Source: an uncultured Sphingopyxis sp. (lineage in GTDB: Bacteria > Pseudomonadota > Alphaproteobacteria > Sphingomonadales > Sphingomonadaceae). Taken from it: 28,347 nt of DNA. Made by a program: the position numbers and the translations under genes. Each line of letters starts with the position of its first letter. Within the stretch, counting starts at the first letter, position 1. The notes beneath the pieces were generated by a model. The model was not told the origin of the DNA. It worked only from the letters and a program-made list of their open reading frames with translations, and ran no database searches. The stretch spans positions 1 to 28,347 of the forward strand of contig CAKZIN010000003.1 in the NCBI GenBank assembly GCA_936933955.1. Reading direction: 5' to 3'. Shown here in pieces: positions 1 to 7,054 of this stretch.

Positions 1-446
1 GTGGCGGTGCGGGCGGACAAGTAGGTGGCTTTCAGGAAAATGCCGCGCTGTCCCCACCGATCGATGACCGGTGCCCGGTATCGCGCGATCGCCCGAGGGG
101 TTGCGGCCCTGCTGGGAGCGGGCTGCTCCGATGGGCTTTTCGTCTTGGCGAAGGTGTCGGTCGGAGCCGAACGAGGGCGTGGCGGCGCGCGCCGCGAGCG
201 AAAAAAGTCGCGCCAAAATCGCTCGTAGCTTCGCTCATTGGCAGCGATCTCACGGAACAGTTTGTCGCGAGCTCGGCGATCTTCGACCGCCATGGCCCGC
301 AGCGTCGCCTGACGGCGAACCTCTCGCCTGCGGCATGAAGCGGCATCGCGCGCCGCGCGTGCGGCGGAGGCGAGCTCGGCGCCCACCCCGGCCCCGCCGC
401 CCTTCGTTTTGCCGCGCAAAACATTTCTTTCGCCGTTCTGAACCAT
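1..446 (-). CDS. Partial hypothetical protein, N-terminal part, cut by the left window edge
   Basis: Read on the minus strand from an ATG at 446, this frame stays open for 148 codons to the window edge. Its residues look protein-like: a Gly-rich start, then a long charged segment (roughly residues 25-85) rich in Arg, Glu and Ala that should be a helix or coiled coil and contains SYERFWRDFF, then a Pro/Ser-rich linker and a segment with DRWGQRGIF. An in-frame TTG at 521 is an alternative start; an in-frame TAA lies just upstream of that. No good Shine-Dalgarno is seen. The gene is divergent from the cassette starting at 610, so 447-609 should hold both promoters. I do not recognise the family. 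A competing minus-strand frame (553-32) is Cys/His/Pro-rich and looks like a shadow. Confidence 0.5.
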   Translation of the reverse strand, partial: MVQNGERNVLRGKTKGGGAGVGAELASAARAARDAASCRRREVRRQATLRAMAVEDRRARDKLFREIAANERSYERFWRDFFRSRRAPPRPRSAPTDTFAKTKSPSEQPAPSRAATPRAIARYRAPVIDRWGQRGIFLKATYLSARTA

Positions 447-609
447 CGGCCGAAGGCTACCGCCCGCGCCCGCACCGGCCTTGGGATGCGCATTGATTCG
501 ATTTGCTTGGGGATCGTGCAAAGCCGGTCGGTCACTGCCCTGCGATTAAGCATCCCAGGCGAACGCTCGACCCGTCCCTAACGTAGCGACTTCATCGAAG
601 GAGCTGCCA

Positions 610-1236
610 ATGGAGACGGAAGATGAGTCGCTTGCCGCGCCCGCCGGTCGGCTGACCAGCAAACGCGAGTCGGTCGAAGACGACATCGCGCGATACGAGA
701 AGCAGCTAGCGATCGTGAGTCGTGCGCGGCGCCAGCGTATGCGGGACGGAGTGGCGGCTTGCGCGATTGAGGCGCACCGGAACTGGCACCTGTATGCGCT
801 GGGCGCGGACCTCTTCGAATGCGATCTCCGCGGTCAAGACGCCCACGCGCTTATGGGCCTCTGGAGCCTGCCTCTGCAGAAGTTCCTCGAGCTGTTGATC
901 GAGGCGCATGACGCGCAGCCTGGCGTCTACCTAGCGCGACTGCTGCCCAGTATCATCGATGGACACCGCGATGAGCTTCATGCGCGTGGTGTTGCGGTGA
1001 GCCGGCAGCGGCGCTGGGTTGAGTACAGCGCGGATCTCGAGCGCTGGCGTACGCAGCCCATGAACGTGAAGCAAGGATGCTGGCGTGACCTGCCAATGAC
1101 GGGCGGGCAGCGCGAACTCGTGCGAGTAACGGCCACGCTTCTCGACCTGCCCCTGCCCGAAGGAATGACCCGGGGCAGCGCCGCGGATTGGCTCGAAGCC
1201 AATGGTGCCAACATCAATTACAAAAAGGAGATGTGA
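610..1236 (+). CDS. Hypothetical protein, first gene of the three-gene cargo cassette
   Basis: This 208-residue protein starts at ATG 610 behind a good ribosome-binding site (AAGGAG at 598-603). I recognise no family. It is soluble, with no signal peptide or membrane segment. Residues about 15-50 are highly charged and helical, the middle (about 60-120) is Leu/Ala-rich and helical, and the C-terminus ends in a basic KKEM. Its stop at 1234-1236 lies one base before the next ATG at 1238, and the next gene's ribosome-binding site (AAGGAG at 1225-1230) sits within its last codons, so the two should be co-translated. Codon use is less GC-biased than in the housekeeping genes right of 5300. The coding call is firm because start, ribosome-binding site and coupling agree; the function is unknown. 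Confidence 0.75.
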   Translation: METEDESLAAPAGRLTSKRESVEDDIARYEKQLAIVSRARRQRMRDGVAACAIEAHRNWHLYALGADLFECDLRGQDAHALMGLWSLPLQKFLELLIEAHDAQPGVYLARLLPSIIDGHRDELHARGVAVSRQRRWVEYSADLERWRTQPMNVKQGCWRDLPMTGGQRELVRVTATLLDLPLPEGMTRGSAADWLEANGANINYKKEM

Positions 1237-1237
1237 C

Positions 1238-1534
1238 ATGCCTAAAATGACGATCATCGATGTTGACGGGAACGTCGTCGAGGTGACGACCAACGAGCAG
1301 GTTGAGGCGCAGATCGATCGCATCGAGGAAGAGATGGAAAAGCTCGTTTCCGATCTGGAGAGCAAGGATAAGATCGCAGGAGAACGCGCCCTCGCCAAAT
1401 ACGATCTGTTGGCGAGCCGCTTGAACGCGATCATTGGTCGGCTGGATGACTGGAACAAGGTGCTCGAGGAAGAGACTTACGCGGAGCGCATCGCGATCGC
1501 TAAGAGCATCCGGGAGCGTCGGCGACTTGGCTGA
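1238..1534 (+). CDS. Small coiled-coil hypothetical protein, second gene of the cassette
   Basis: This 98-residue protein begins MPKMTIIDVDGNVVEV at ATG 1238. An earlier in-frame ATG at 1202 lies inside the upstream gene and lacks the strong AAGGAG that sits 7 bases before 1238, so 1238 is preferred. A short beta-like N-terminus is followed by a long acidic and basic heptad-like region (about residues 18-90), which predicts an extended coiled coil. That fits a structural or adaptor subunit, but no family is recognised. It lies one base after the first gene, and its end overlaps the probable TTG start of the third, so the three are likely made together. It could be a partner of the large third protein; this is inference from coupling only. 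Confidence 0.75.
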   Translation: MPKMTIIDVDGNVVEVTTNEQVEAQIDRIEEEMEKLVSDLESKDKIAGERALAKYDLLASRLNAIIGRLDDWNKVLEEETYAERIAIAKSIRERRRLG

Positions 1535-3341
1535 GATCAGGGAACAAATCGAAGCTCTCGCAGCGAGACGGGCCCTCGCCAAACGTCTGCTCGGTCGGCC
1601 TGACATCATCGGTCTCGCGGCCCATATGATCGCCTGCCAGGATGCCGCGTGTGCAGGCAAACCTATCCCGACCGCGCCGACACACGCGATCGCAGGCCTT
1701 CCGACGGCGGATGAAATCGCACAACTCCTCAGCAAGGCACTCGAGCTTTCATCCGCAGACTGCAGCTTGGGCTTGAAGGTACCCGGGGGCGTTCGTCATT
1801 CGCTCTTTCATTGGTCACCAATCCTCCAGCTGCGGCGCCTTGAAAGCGTGGACGGATGTGTGGCGGGACGTGCGATCGAGGAGCTGCCGCACGACCTGCC
1901 ATCGCTTATTCGTTGGCTCGAAGTGAGCATGGGGTTGCGCGATCCTGACTGGATCGAGCCCGGAAAAAGCGATCTCGACCACGATGATGAGCAAATTGAG
2001 ATCGAGGCAGCGGAAATGTTTACCGCGCGCGAGGAGTTTGAAATTCGCTTCGGCTTCTCGATCGCAGGTTATGCCAAATGGCTGCTCGGCTGTCGCCAAA
2101 CGGACCCGGTTCTCTACCTTCTCATTCTCTCCCGCGAATATCTGTTAGCGCTGCGTTGGTGCCCAGCGCTCGGCACCGAGCCGACTGCGGGACCGAGTGC
2201 GTCCGTGCCCGGCCTGGCATTACCGATAATCGTTGCTGCCATGACGATTGGCGAATTGCAGCGGCTCGTCGCGCTCTACCGAGATCTGGTCAGCCAAGGT
2301 CCAATCACGACTAGCGAAGTGCGAGACCTGCTGGACGCAAATCCCGCAGGGGTCCCGACGCGTTCCGCCGCTATCGCCCAACATATTCGAGACCATAGCG
2401 CCGCCGGCCGCGTGTTCGAACATGCGTCGATGCGGTCCGAGGCGTTGCGTAATAGGCTGTTCCGTATGCCTCAACGCAAGCGCGACGAGTGGGACAGGAA
2501 CTCATTGGTCGCCTCCCTATTTCGAGGCCAGGCGGAGTGGGATATTGCAGCATCCGTCGGGAGCCCCGATGGCGCGCACGAATTGAGGGCGGCGACGCTT
2601 GCGCCCGCCATCTTCGATAAGGGCGTACGCGGTCGAGGGTGGGGTTACCGTTCAGAACCTCTAGACCTCTACTACGGCGTGCCGCACAGCTATTTGCTTC
2701 ATTTGGGCGTCACCGAACTCGGACGGCCGTTGACGGGCAAGGTCGATCGATCCTCGTCCATCGCGGTTGCAGCCCGGATCATGAAGATAGTCAGCGGCTC
2801 CGACCTGGTGCCGCTGGGCACTGAACCAAAGGACAGCGGCGTTCATGAACGGCTGCACAAACAGGCCGTGAAAGCACTGACTGTTTTCCTCCCGCCCTTC
2901 CCCGACACGGGCTCGGCGGGCCGGTTCGTTGGCGTGGCTTGGCTCAACCCGACGCGAGACGCGAGTGTTTTCCGCCATCTGGCGCGGCGCATTCAGTTTG
3001 ACGATCCAAGGCTTGCGTGTGACGACAAAGCCGGAAAGTTTTATTTTGCCCTCTGGTGCCTGCAGGCTTGGTTTCCCAAACTTTATGACGACATCCGGTC
3101 TCGGCGGTTCAGCGTGCGGATCACCTGCGATCTCGCCACATCGGCGTCGGTGCTGACGAGCGACCCGATTATGCGCTCGATGGTCTTGCAAGGGGCCGAT
3201 GCGAACTTTCCGAAAGCGCCGAGGCGCCAGCCGCACATCCCGAAGCAAAAGCGAGACTCTTTCCCGAAAGCGACGAAGGGGTCGGTGACCCGAGTAGCAA
3301 TCCTCAAGGAGATCGAAAGAGCGCTTCGGGGAGGTTCCTGA
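1527..3341 (+). CDS. Large hypothetical protein, third gene of the cassette
   Basis: This protein of about 604 residues has no family I can recognise. I place the start at TTG 1527, which follows a GGGAG motif (1512-1516) and overlaps the preceding stop by 8 bases. An in-frame ATG at 1434 would overlap the upstream gene by about 100 bases and is less likely. The N-terminus (about residues 1-25) is a charged helix that could continue the coiled-coil theme of its neighbour. An acidic stretch (DLDHDDEQIEIEAAEMF) lies near residue 155. The middle is helical with several Trp and Cys. The C-terminal third alternates hydrophobic segments with Arg/Lys and ends in a strongly basic tail. No P-loop, nuclease, helicase or HTH motif is evident, nor a signal peptide or clear membrane span. 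Confidence 0.7.
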   Translation: MAEIREQIEALAARRALAKRLLGRPDIIGLAAHMIACQDAACAGKPIPTAPTHAIAGLPTADEIAQLLSKALELSSADCSLGLKVPGGVRHSLFHWSPILQLRRLESVDGCVAGRAIEELPHDLPSLIRWLEVSMGLRDPDWIEPGKSDLDHDDEQIEIEAAEMFTAREEFEIRFGFSIAGYAKWLLGCRQTDPVLYLLILSREYLLALRWCPALGTEPTAGPSASVPGLALPIIVAAMTIGELQRLVALYRDLVSQGPITTSEVRDLLDANPAGVPTRSAAIAQHIRDHSAAGRVFEHASMRSEALRNRLFRMPQRKRDEWDRNSLVASLFRGQAEWDIAASVGSPDGAHELRAATLAPAIFDKGVRGRGWGYRSEPLDLYYGVPHSYLLHLGVTELGRPLTGKVDRSSSIAVAARIMKIVSGSDLVPLGTEPKDSGVHERLHKQAVKALTVFLPPFPDTGSAGRFVGVAWLNPTRDASVFRHLARRIQFDDPRLACDDKAGKFYFALWCLQAWFPKLYDDIRSRRFSVRITCDLATSASVLTSDPIMRSMVLQGADANFPKAPRRQPHIPKQKRDSFPKATKGSVTRVAILKEIERALRGGS

Positions 3342-3452
3342 CCTCCAAGCCATCGTCTGACCGGGTCTAGGCCACGCTCAAAAAGGCAGATAGCTTCGCC
3401 TCGGATTTGACGTCCCAAAGCCTGCGTCCCGCACCGTGTCAGCGCCAGTCGT

Positions 3453-3620
3453 ATGGCGACGCCGGGGCATCCGAAGAACGAGCGGCGAGATGTCACTGCA
3501 TCGGACCGCTTGCAGGTGATCGATGCTCTCGTCGACTCTTTCCCTCTCTTGCCTGACGAGGCAAAATGGCTGCTTGCAATACTAGCGGACGAGATCGCGG
3601 GGGTGATGAGTGATGACTGA
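3453..3620 (+). CDS. Small hypothetical protein coupled to the serine recombinase
   Basis: A 55-residue ORF starts at ATG 3453, the first start codon after an in-frame stop at 3408, and ends at TGA 3618-3620, overlapping the first codons of the recombinase (GTG 3610 or ATG 3613). The product has a basic N-terminus (HPKNERRDV), a helical middle (RLQVIDALVDSFPLL) and an acidic end (VMSDD). The overlap suggests translational coupling. No ribosome-binding site of note precedes it and I recognise no family. It could be a small partner or control factor for the recombinase, or just a leader ORF. The stretch 3342-3452 before it holds nothing I can identify. Confidence 0.45.
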   Translation: MATPGHPKNERRDVTASDRLQVIDALVDSFPLLPDEAKWLLAILADEIAGVMSDD

Positions 3621-5262
3621 AACGTCGCCGACCCTTCCAGCGTGTGCTTACGTCCGTGTGAGCACCCGCCGTCAGGCTGAGCACGAAACTTCCCTCGCGG
3701 AGCAGGAGGGTGGCATCGCGCGGGCGGCTGCGTCCGCAGGGTACGAAATCACTCACACTTATGTCGAACCCGGTCGTAGCGGCATGAACGATCGCCGTCC
3801 TGTTCTCCAGCAGATGATCGCCGACGCTTGCGCCAAGCCACGCCGCTACGCCGCCATCTACGTCTATAATTTTTCTCGTTTCTTCCGAGATGAATACGAG
3901 TTTGAGGGCTACAGGCGTCGCCTGGAGAAGGCAGGTGTAAAACTCATATCCGCCACTCAAGAGATCGGTGAAGGTCCTCAAGCACGCATTTTTCGAAGCT
4001 TTCTGACCACGATCGACGCCGTCACCAGCGAGATCAACGCCGAACAGGTGAAGGTGGTGATGAAAGGCAACGCCGAGGCCGGGTTCTGGAACGGGTCGAC
4101 GCCCCCGCTAGGATATCGGACTTACGTTGCAGAGCAGCGCGGCAAAAAGGACAAGAAGAAGCTCGAAGTGCATCCGAGCGAAGCGTCGCTCGTCGAACTT
4201 ATCTTTCGCTTGTACCTTGAAGGAGACGGCAAGTCCGGACCGCTTGGGATCGACAAAATCGTAAAATGGTTGGGCGCAAAAGGGTATCTGCATCGACACC
4301 AGAAATTCTCCACTGGCCGGGTGCATGCGATCCTGACCCGTGAGACTTACGTCGGTCGGCACTACTATGGTCGTCGCGATAGCCGAACGGCAAAACCCCG
4401 TCCGCGTGACGAGTGGATCAAAGTATCTGTCCCGCCGATCATCCCGGAAGAGATGTTCAACCGCGTGCAACAGCGCCTCGCCGCTCGGAACCCGAAGATC
4501 AGCCCAGCCCGGTCCCACAGCTCGCCGGTCTTGCTGACTGGCATCGCGCGGTGTGGTCATGAGAATTGCGGCGGTACGATGATGCTGATGACCGGCAAGG
4601 CCGGTCTGTATCGCTATTACACCTGCTCCAACCGGCGAAGGAAAGGCGTCAGCTCATGTCCGCCTAACAACGTGCCAATGCAGACTGTCGATGATGCCGT
4701 GATCACCGCGCTTGAAAAGCGCCTGTTCGAGCCTTCGCGCTTAAAGGAGCTCTTGGGCGAGATGCTGGACGCATCGTCCGGGGCGGACCGTGAGCGGCGC
4801 CGGCGGCTTGCCGCTCTCCGCACCGAGGAGACCGAGACGAACAAGTCGATCAGATCACTGTTTATGATGGTGGAGGCCGGCGTCACCGCCCCTGACGATC
4901 CCTTTCTTAAAGAACGCCTCGCGACCCTGAAGCTGCGTCTTTCCGCGATTAGCGAAGAGGTCCCCACCCTTGAGCGTCAGCTCGGCACCAAGACGGGTCG
5001 GATCACCCCGGAGAAGGTGGCGCGGTTCGCGGAACTCATGCGCGCCAAGCTTCGTGACGCTCAAGACTCGCAGGTCCGTCAACGCTACGTCCGCGCATTT
5101 GTGGGCGAGGTCGAAATGACCCGAGACGCGATTACCATCCGTGGGCCAAATCGCGCACTCGAACTAGCCATGGGGGGCGATCTCGGCGCGGACAGCAAAG
5201 TTCGTACATTTATGAGTAGTTGGCGCGCCCGGCGGGATTCGAACCCACGGCCCCCAGATTAG
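3610..5262 (+). CDS. Large serine recombinase (site-specific integrase of the element)
   Basis: The protein (550 residues) has the layout of a large serine recombinase. The N-terminal resolvase domain (about 11-155) has the motif YVRVSTRRQ with the presumed catalytic Ser18 and downstream arginines (R56, R62, R63). A recombinase DNA-binding domain follows (about 160-290, with PPLGYR), then a zinc ribbon (Cys315, Cys320, Cys339, Cys350) and a coiled coil (about 390-470). Such enzymes cut both strands at att sites through a phosphoserine link and integrate or excise elements. GTG 3610 or ATG 3613 can start it; both overlap the small upstream ORF. The last 13 residues (538-550) and the stop are read from the antisense of the tRNA-Arg gene, so the native C-terminus depends on the insertion site. 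Confidence 0.9.
   Translation: MMTETSPTLPACAYVRVSTRRQAEHETSLAEQEGGIARAAASAGYEITHTYVEPGRSGMNDRRPVLQQMIADACAKPRRYAAIYVYNFSRFFRDEYEFEGYRRRLEKAGVKLISATQEIGEGPQARIFRSFLTTIDAVTSEINAEQVKVVMKGNAEAGFWNGSTPPLGYRTYVAEQRGKKDKKKLEVHPSEASLVELIFRLYLEGDGKSGPLGIDKIVKWLGAKGYLHRHQKFSTGRVHAILTRETYVGRHYYGRRDSRTAKPRPRDEWIKVSVPPIIPEEMFNRVQQRLAARNPKISPARSHSSPVLLTGIARCGHENCGGTMMLMTGKAGLYRYYTCSNRRRKGVSSCPPNNVPMQTVDDAVITALEKRLFEPSRLKELLGEMLDASSGADRERRRRLAALRTEETETNKSIRSLFMMVEAGVTAPDDPFLKERLATLKLRLSAISEEVPTLERQLGTKTGRITPEKVARFAELMRAKLRDAQDSQVRQRYVRAFVGEVEMTRDAITIRGPNRALELAMGGDLGADSKVRTFMSSWRARRDSNPRPPD
5221..5262. other. Probable attachment-site region in the tRNA-Arg 3' half
   Basis: The recombinase gene runs into the tRNA gene from its 3' end. 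tRNA 3' halves (T-arm to anticodon loop) are common attachment cores, because integration then restores an intact tRNA. The exact core cannot be set without the second copy at the left end of the element or an empty site in a relative. The limits given are the part of the tRNA that the recombinase frame uses, from the CCA end to the stop in the anticodon region. Confidence 0.4.
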
Positions 5263-5297
5263 GAATCTGGTGCTCTATCCGGCTGAGCTACGGGCGC
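5221..5297 (-). tRNA. tRNA-Arg (anticodon CCU)
   Basis: Read on the minus strand, the sequence folds into a full cloverleaf. The seven-base acceptor stem is GCGCCCG with CGGGCGC, the discriminator is G, and the CCA end is encoded. The D-arm is GCTC/GAGC. The anticodon stem CCAGA/TCTGG encloses loop TTCCTAA, which gives anticodon CCU for the AGG codon. The T-arm contains the standard GGTTCGAATCC. The gene is complete even though a mobile element abuts its 3' end. Confidence 0.97.
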
Positions 5298-5363
5298 GCC
5301 GCCGCGCGGGTAGGCGGTTGCGGCGAGCGGGGCAAGCGGGCGAGCGACGCGCCTCGCCGTGCC

Positions 5364-5903
5364 TCAATGCGCGCGGTCGGGGGGCGTGAAGGGGGCGAGC
5401 AACGGCAGGACCGGCAAGCCATCCTCGATCAGCGCCTCCACCTCCTCGCGCGTCGCGCGACCGTGGATGGCCGGCGCTGCGGGGGAGGACGAAGGATCGC
5501 CGCGGTGCCTCTCGTCGGCCAGGGCGGTTGTGCCAATCTCGTCAGACGGAGGCTTGGCGTTCGCGGCACGAACCTCTCGCGCGAAATCGTCGCCGACCCA
5601 GCGCGACTGTGAGAGCATTTCCGCCTGCGCGGCCGCGATGGCGGCGGCTAAAGCGCGGAGTTTTGTCGCATTCTCCGCGTCGCCCTGCGGTGCAATCACC
5701 TGAGCTGGGCGCGCCTCACCCCGCTTCTGCTCCACGTAGGTTCCGTGGAGCGCGGGCGCCATCGCCGCCTTACGTACATCGCTGATGCCGCACGTGGCGC
5801 AGCAAAGCAGGCCGCGCACCGCCTGCGCATCATAGTCGGCAGAGGAGCGGAACCACGCCCCGAACCGATGACCGCTCCCGCATTCGAGGTCGTAGGCGAT
5901 CAC
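5364..5903 (-). CDS. DUF1178 family protein
   Basis: This 179-residue protein starts with MIAYDLECGSGHRFGAWF and has a Cys pair motif (LLCCATCG) near residue 34, which with Cys8 resembles a small zinc-ribbon-like N-terminus. This is the pattern of the DUF1178 family, common in Alpha- and Betaproteobacteria and without known function. The start is GTG 5903, which overlaps the stop of the upstream glutaredoxin gene by four bases (GTGA), so the two are co-translated. The middle is Ala-rich and helical and the C-terminus is Pro-rich. In related genomes a carbon-nitrogen hydrolase gene often sits between the glutaredoxin and this gene; here there is none. Confidence 0.85.
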   Translation of the reverse strand: MIAYDLECGSGHRFGAWFRSSADYDAQAVRGLLCCATCGISDVRKAAMAPALHGTYVEQKRGEARPAQVIAPQGDAENATKLRALAAAIAAAQAEMLSQSRWVGDDFAREVRAANAKPPSDEIGTTALADERHRGDPSSSPAAPAIHGRATREEVEALIEDGLPVLPLLAPFTPPDRAH

Positions 5904-6157
5904 GCGCTCAGCAGAGCGTCGAGCTTGCCGTCACGTTCAAGCGCCGCGAGTTCGTCGCTGCCGCCGATATGCTGCCCATCGATAAAGATCTGCGGCACGG
6001 TGGTGCGCCCGTTGGCGCGATCGAGCATCTGGGTGCGCGCTTCGGGCTCCGCCTCGATATCGTGCTTTTCAGCGGCGACGCCCTTCTGTTCGAGCAGCCG
6101 CAGCGCGCGCTGCGAATAGCCGCACCAGCTCTTGTAGTAGATTTCGACCTTTGCCAC
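5900..6157 (-). CDS. grxC: Glutaredoxin 3-like protein with a CGYS active site
   Basis: The 85-residue product is a single thioredoxin-fold domain of usual GrxC length. It begins VEIYYKSWCGYS, carries the cis-proline motif TVPQIFIDG and the glutathione-binding GGSDEL. Glutaredoxins reduce disulfides and glutathionylated proteins in the cytoplasm with glutathione. The start is GTG 6157, just after an AAGGGAG ribosome-binding site; a longer frame from 6229 adds a low-complexity N-terminus and is unlikely. The active site is Cys12-Gly-Tyr-Ser15, not the dithiol CPYC of typical GrxC, so it should work by a monothiol mechanism. It overlaps the DUF1178 gene by four bases and follows comF by 68 bases. 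Confidence 0.9.
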   Translation of the reverse strand: MAKVEIYYKSWCGYSQRALRLLEQKGVAAEKHDIEAEPEARTQMLDRANGRTTVPQIFIDGQHIGGSDELAALERDGKLDALLSA

Positions 6158-6225
6158 GCGACCACTCCCTTTGCTGCGAGCCCGCGCGGATATGGGCGCG
6201 CGGGATGCGGCGTCAACGCCCGGCG

Positions 6226-7008
6226 TCACGGATCGCCTCGTCCGTCGAGAACGCGAGCGAACACCACCACCTCCACCCGCGCCGCCCCCGCTCGCCGCAG
6301 CGCCCTGGCGGCCGCATCGGCGGTGGCACCGCTGGTAAAGACGTCGTCGATCAGCAGTACGGTCAGTCCGCGCAGGCGGTCGCGTGCCTTTGGCTCAACC
6401 TGAAAAGCGCCGCGCAGGCGTTGCGCGCGCGCGGCGCGGGTGAGGCCGCGCTGCGATCCGCGATCGCCGCGGCGCTGGAGCAGATCGCGCGCGACTTCGC
6501 CGCCGCGCAGCTTGGCGAGCTCCTCCGCCAGCAGCAGCGCCTGGTTGAAGCCGCGCCGCCACAATCGCGCCCGGGTCAGCGGAACCGGCACCAGCAGCGG
6601 GACCGGCGCGCCGAGCTCGTGCCCGGGAAGGCGGCGGGCCATCAGCTTGGCGAGCAGCGATGCGGTGCCGATGCGGCGGCCGTATTTGAAGCGGATCACC
6701 AGCTGTCGCGCAGCGCGGCCATAGGCGAGCGCGGCGTGCACGCGGGCGTAAGGCGGCGGTTTGAGTTCGCAGCCGCCGCAGAGCGCGCCCTCGTGCTGCT
6801 CCTGCGGAAGGGGCATGTCGCAGCGGGCGCACGCGGGGCCGTCGAGCCAGTCGATCGCGCCCCAGCAAGCGGCGCAGAAACCGGGCCCGCTTGCGAGGAC
6901 GGTGGAGCATCGCGCGCAGCGATGCGGCAGGATGAGGTTGAACAGCCCCGCTGCGCTGCGGGCAATTGGCGCAACCAGCGTGGAGGAGGGGGCGAGGCGG
7001 GTGGCCAT
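6226..7008 (-). CDS. ComF family protein (phosphoribosyltransferase-like)
   Basis: The 260-residue protein has an N-terminal zinc-binding region with four Cys pairs (C31/C34, C45/C48, C60/C63, C77/C80) and a C-terminal type I phosphoribosyltransferase fold with the PRPP loop VLLIDDVFTSGAT at about residues 217-229. This is the ComF layout. In naturally competent bacteria ComF takes part in handling of incoming single-stranded DNA; elsewhere its role is unclear. I choose ATG 7008 because homologous sequence starts there; the frame stays open to 7152 but that part overlaps the divergent methyltransferase gene. Only 46 bases separate the two divergent starts. Confidence 0.88.
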   Translation of the reverse strand: MATRLAPSSTLVAPIARSAAGLFNLILPHRCARCSTVLASGPGFCAACWGAIDWLDGPACARCDMPLPQEQHEGALCGGCELKPPPYARVHAALAYGRAARQLVIRFKYGRRIGTASLLAKLMARRLPGHELGAPVPLLVPVPLTRARLWRRGFNQALLLAEELAKLRGGEVARDLLQRRGDRGSQRGLTRAARAQRLRGAFQVEPKARDRLRGLTVLLIDDVFTSGATADAAARALRRAGAARVEVVVFARVLDGRGDP

Positions 7009-7054
7009 CGGCAGCGCTTGTGAGCGCTGGCCGCGGCCCGCACAAGCGGAGGCG

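Larger units (their letters stand above)
1..5262. mobile_element. Right-hand part of an integrated element next to tRNA-Arg(CCU)
   Basis: A large serine recombinase lies directly against the 3' end of a tRNA-Arg gene, the usual place for an integrase gene at the edge of a genomic island. The genes to its left are unrecognised, tightly packed and visibly less GC-rich than the housekeeping genes right of the tRNA. The right boundary is placed inside the tRNA gene because any duplicated attachment core would include tRNA 3' sequence. I found no second copy of the tRNA 3' end in positions 1-5220, so the left end should lie outside the window. No conjugation or phage structural gene is recognisable, so the class of element (island, integrative mobilisable element, prophage remnant) stays open. 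Confidence 0.6.

Noticed and set aside
32..553. Minus-strand open frame of 173 codons
   Set aside because: Its residues are rich in Cys, His, Pro and Arg without hydrophobic pattern, as in shadow frames; the frame from 446 to the edge is far more protein-like.
1..5220. Search for a direct repeat of the tRNA-Arg 3' end as the left attachment site
   Set aside because: I saw no second copy by eye, so the left end of the element is not claimed within the window.
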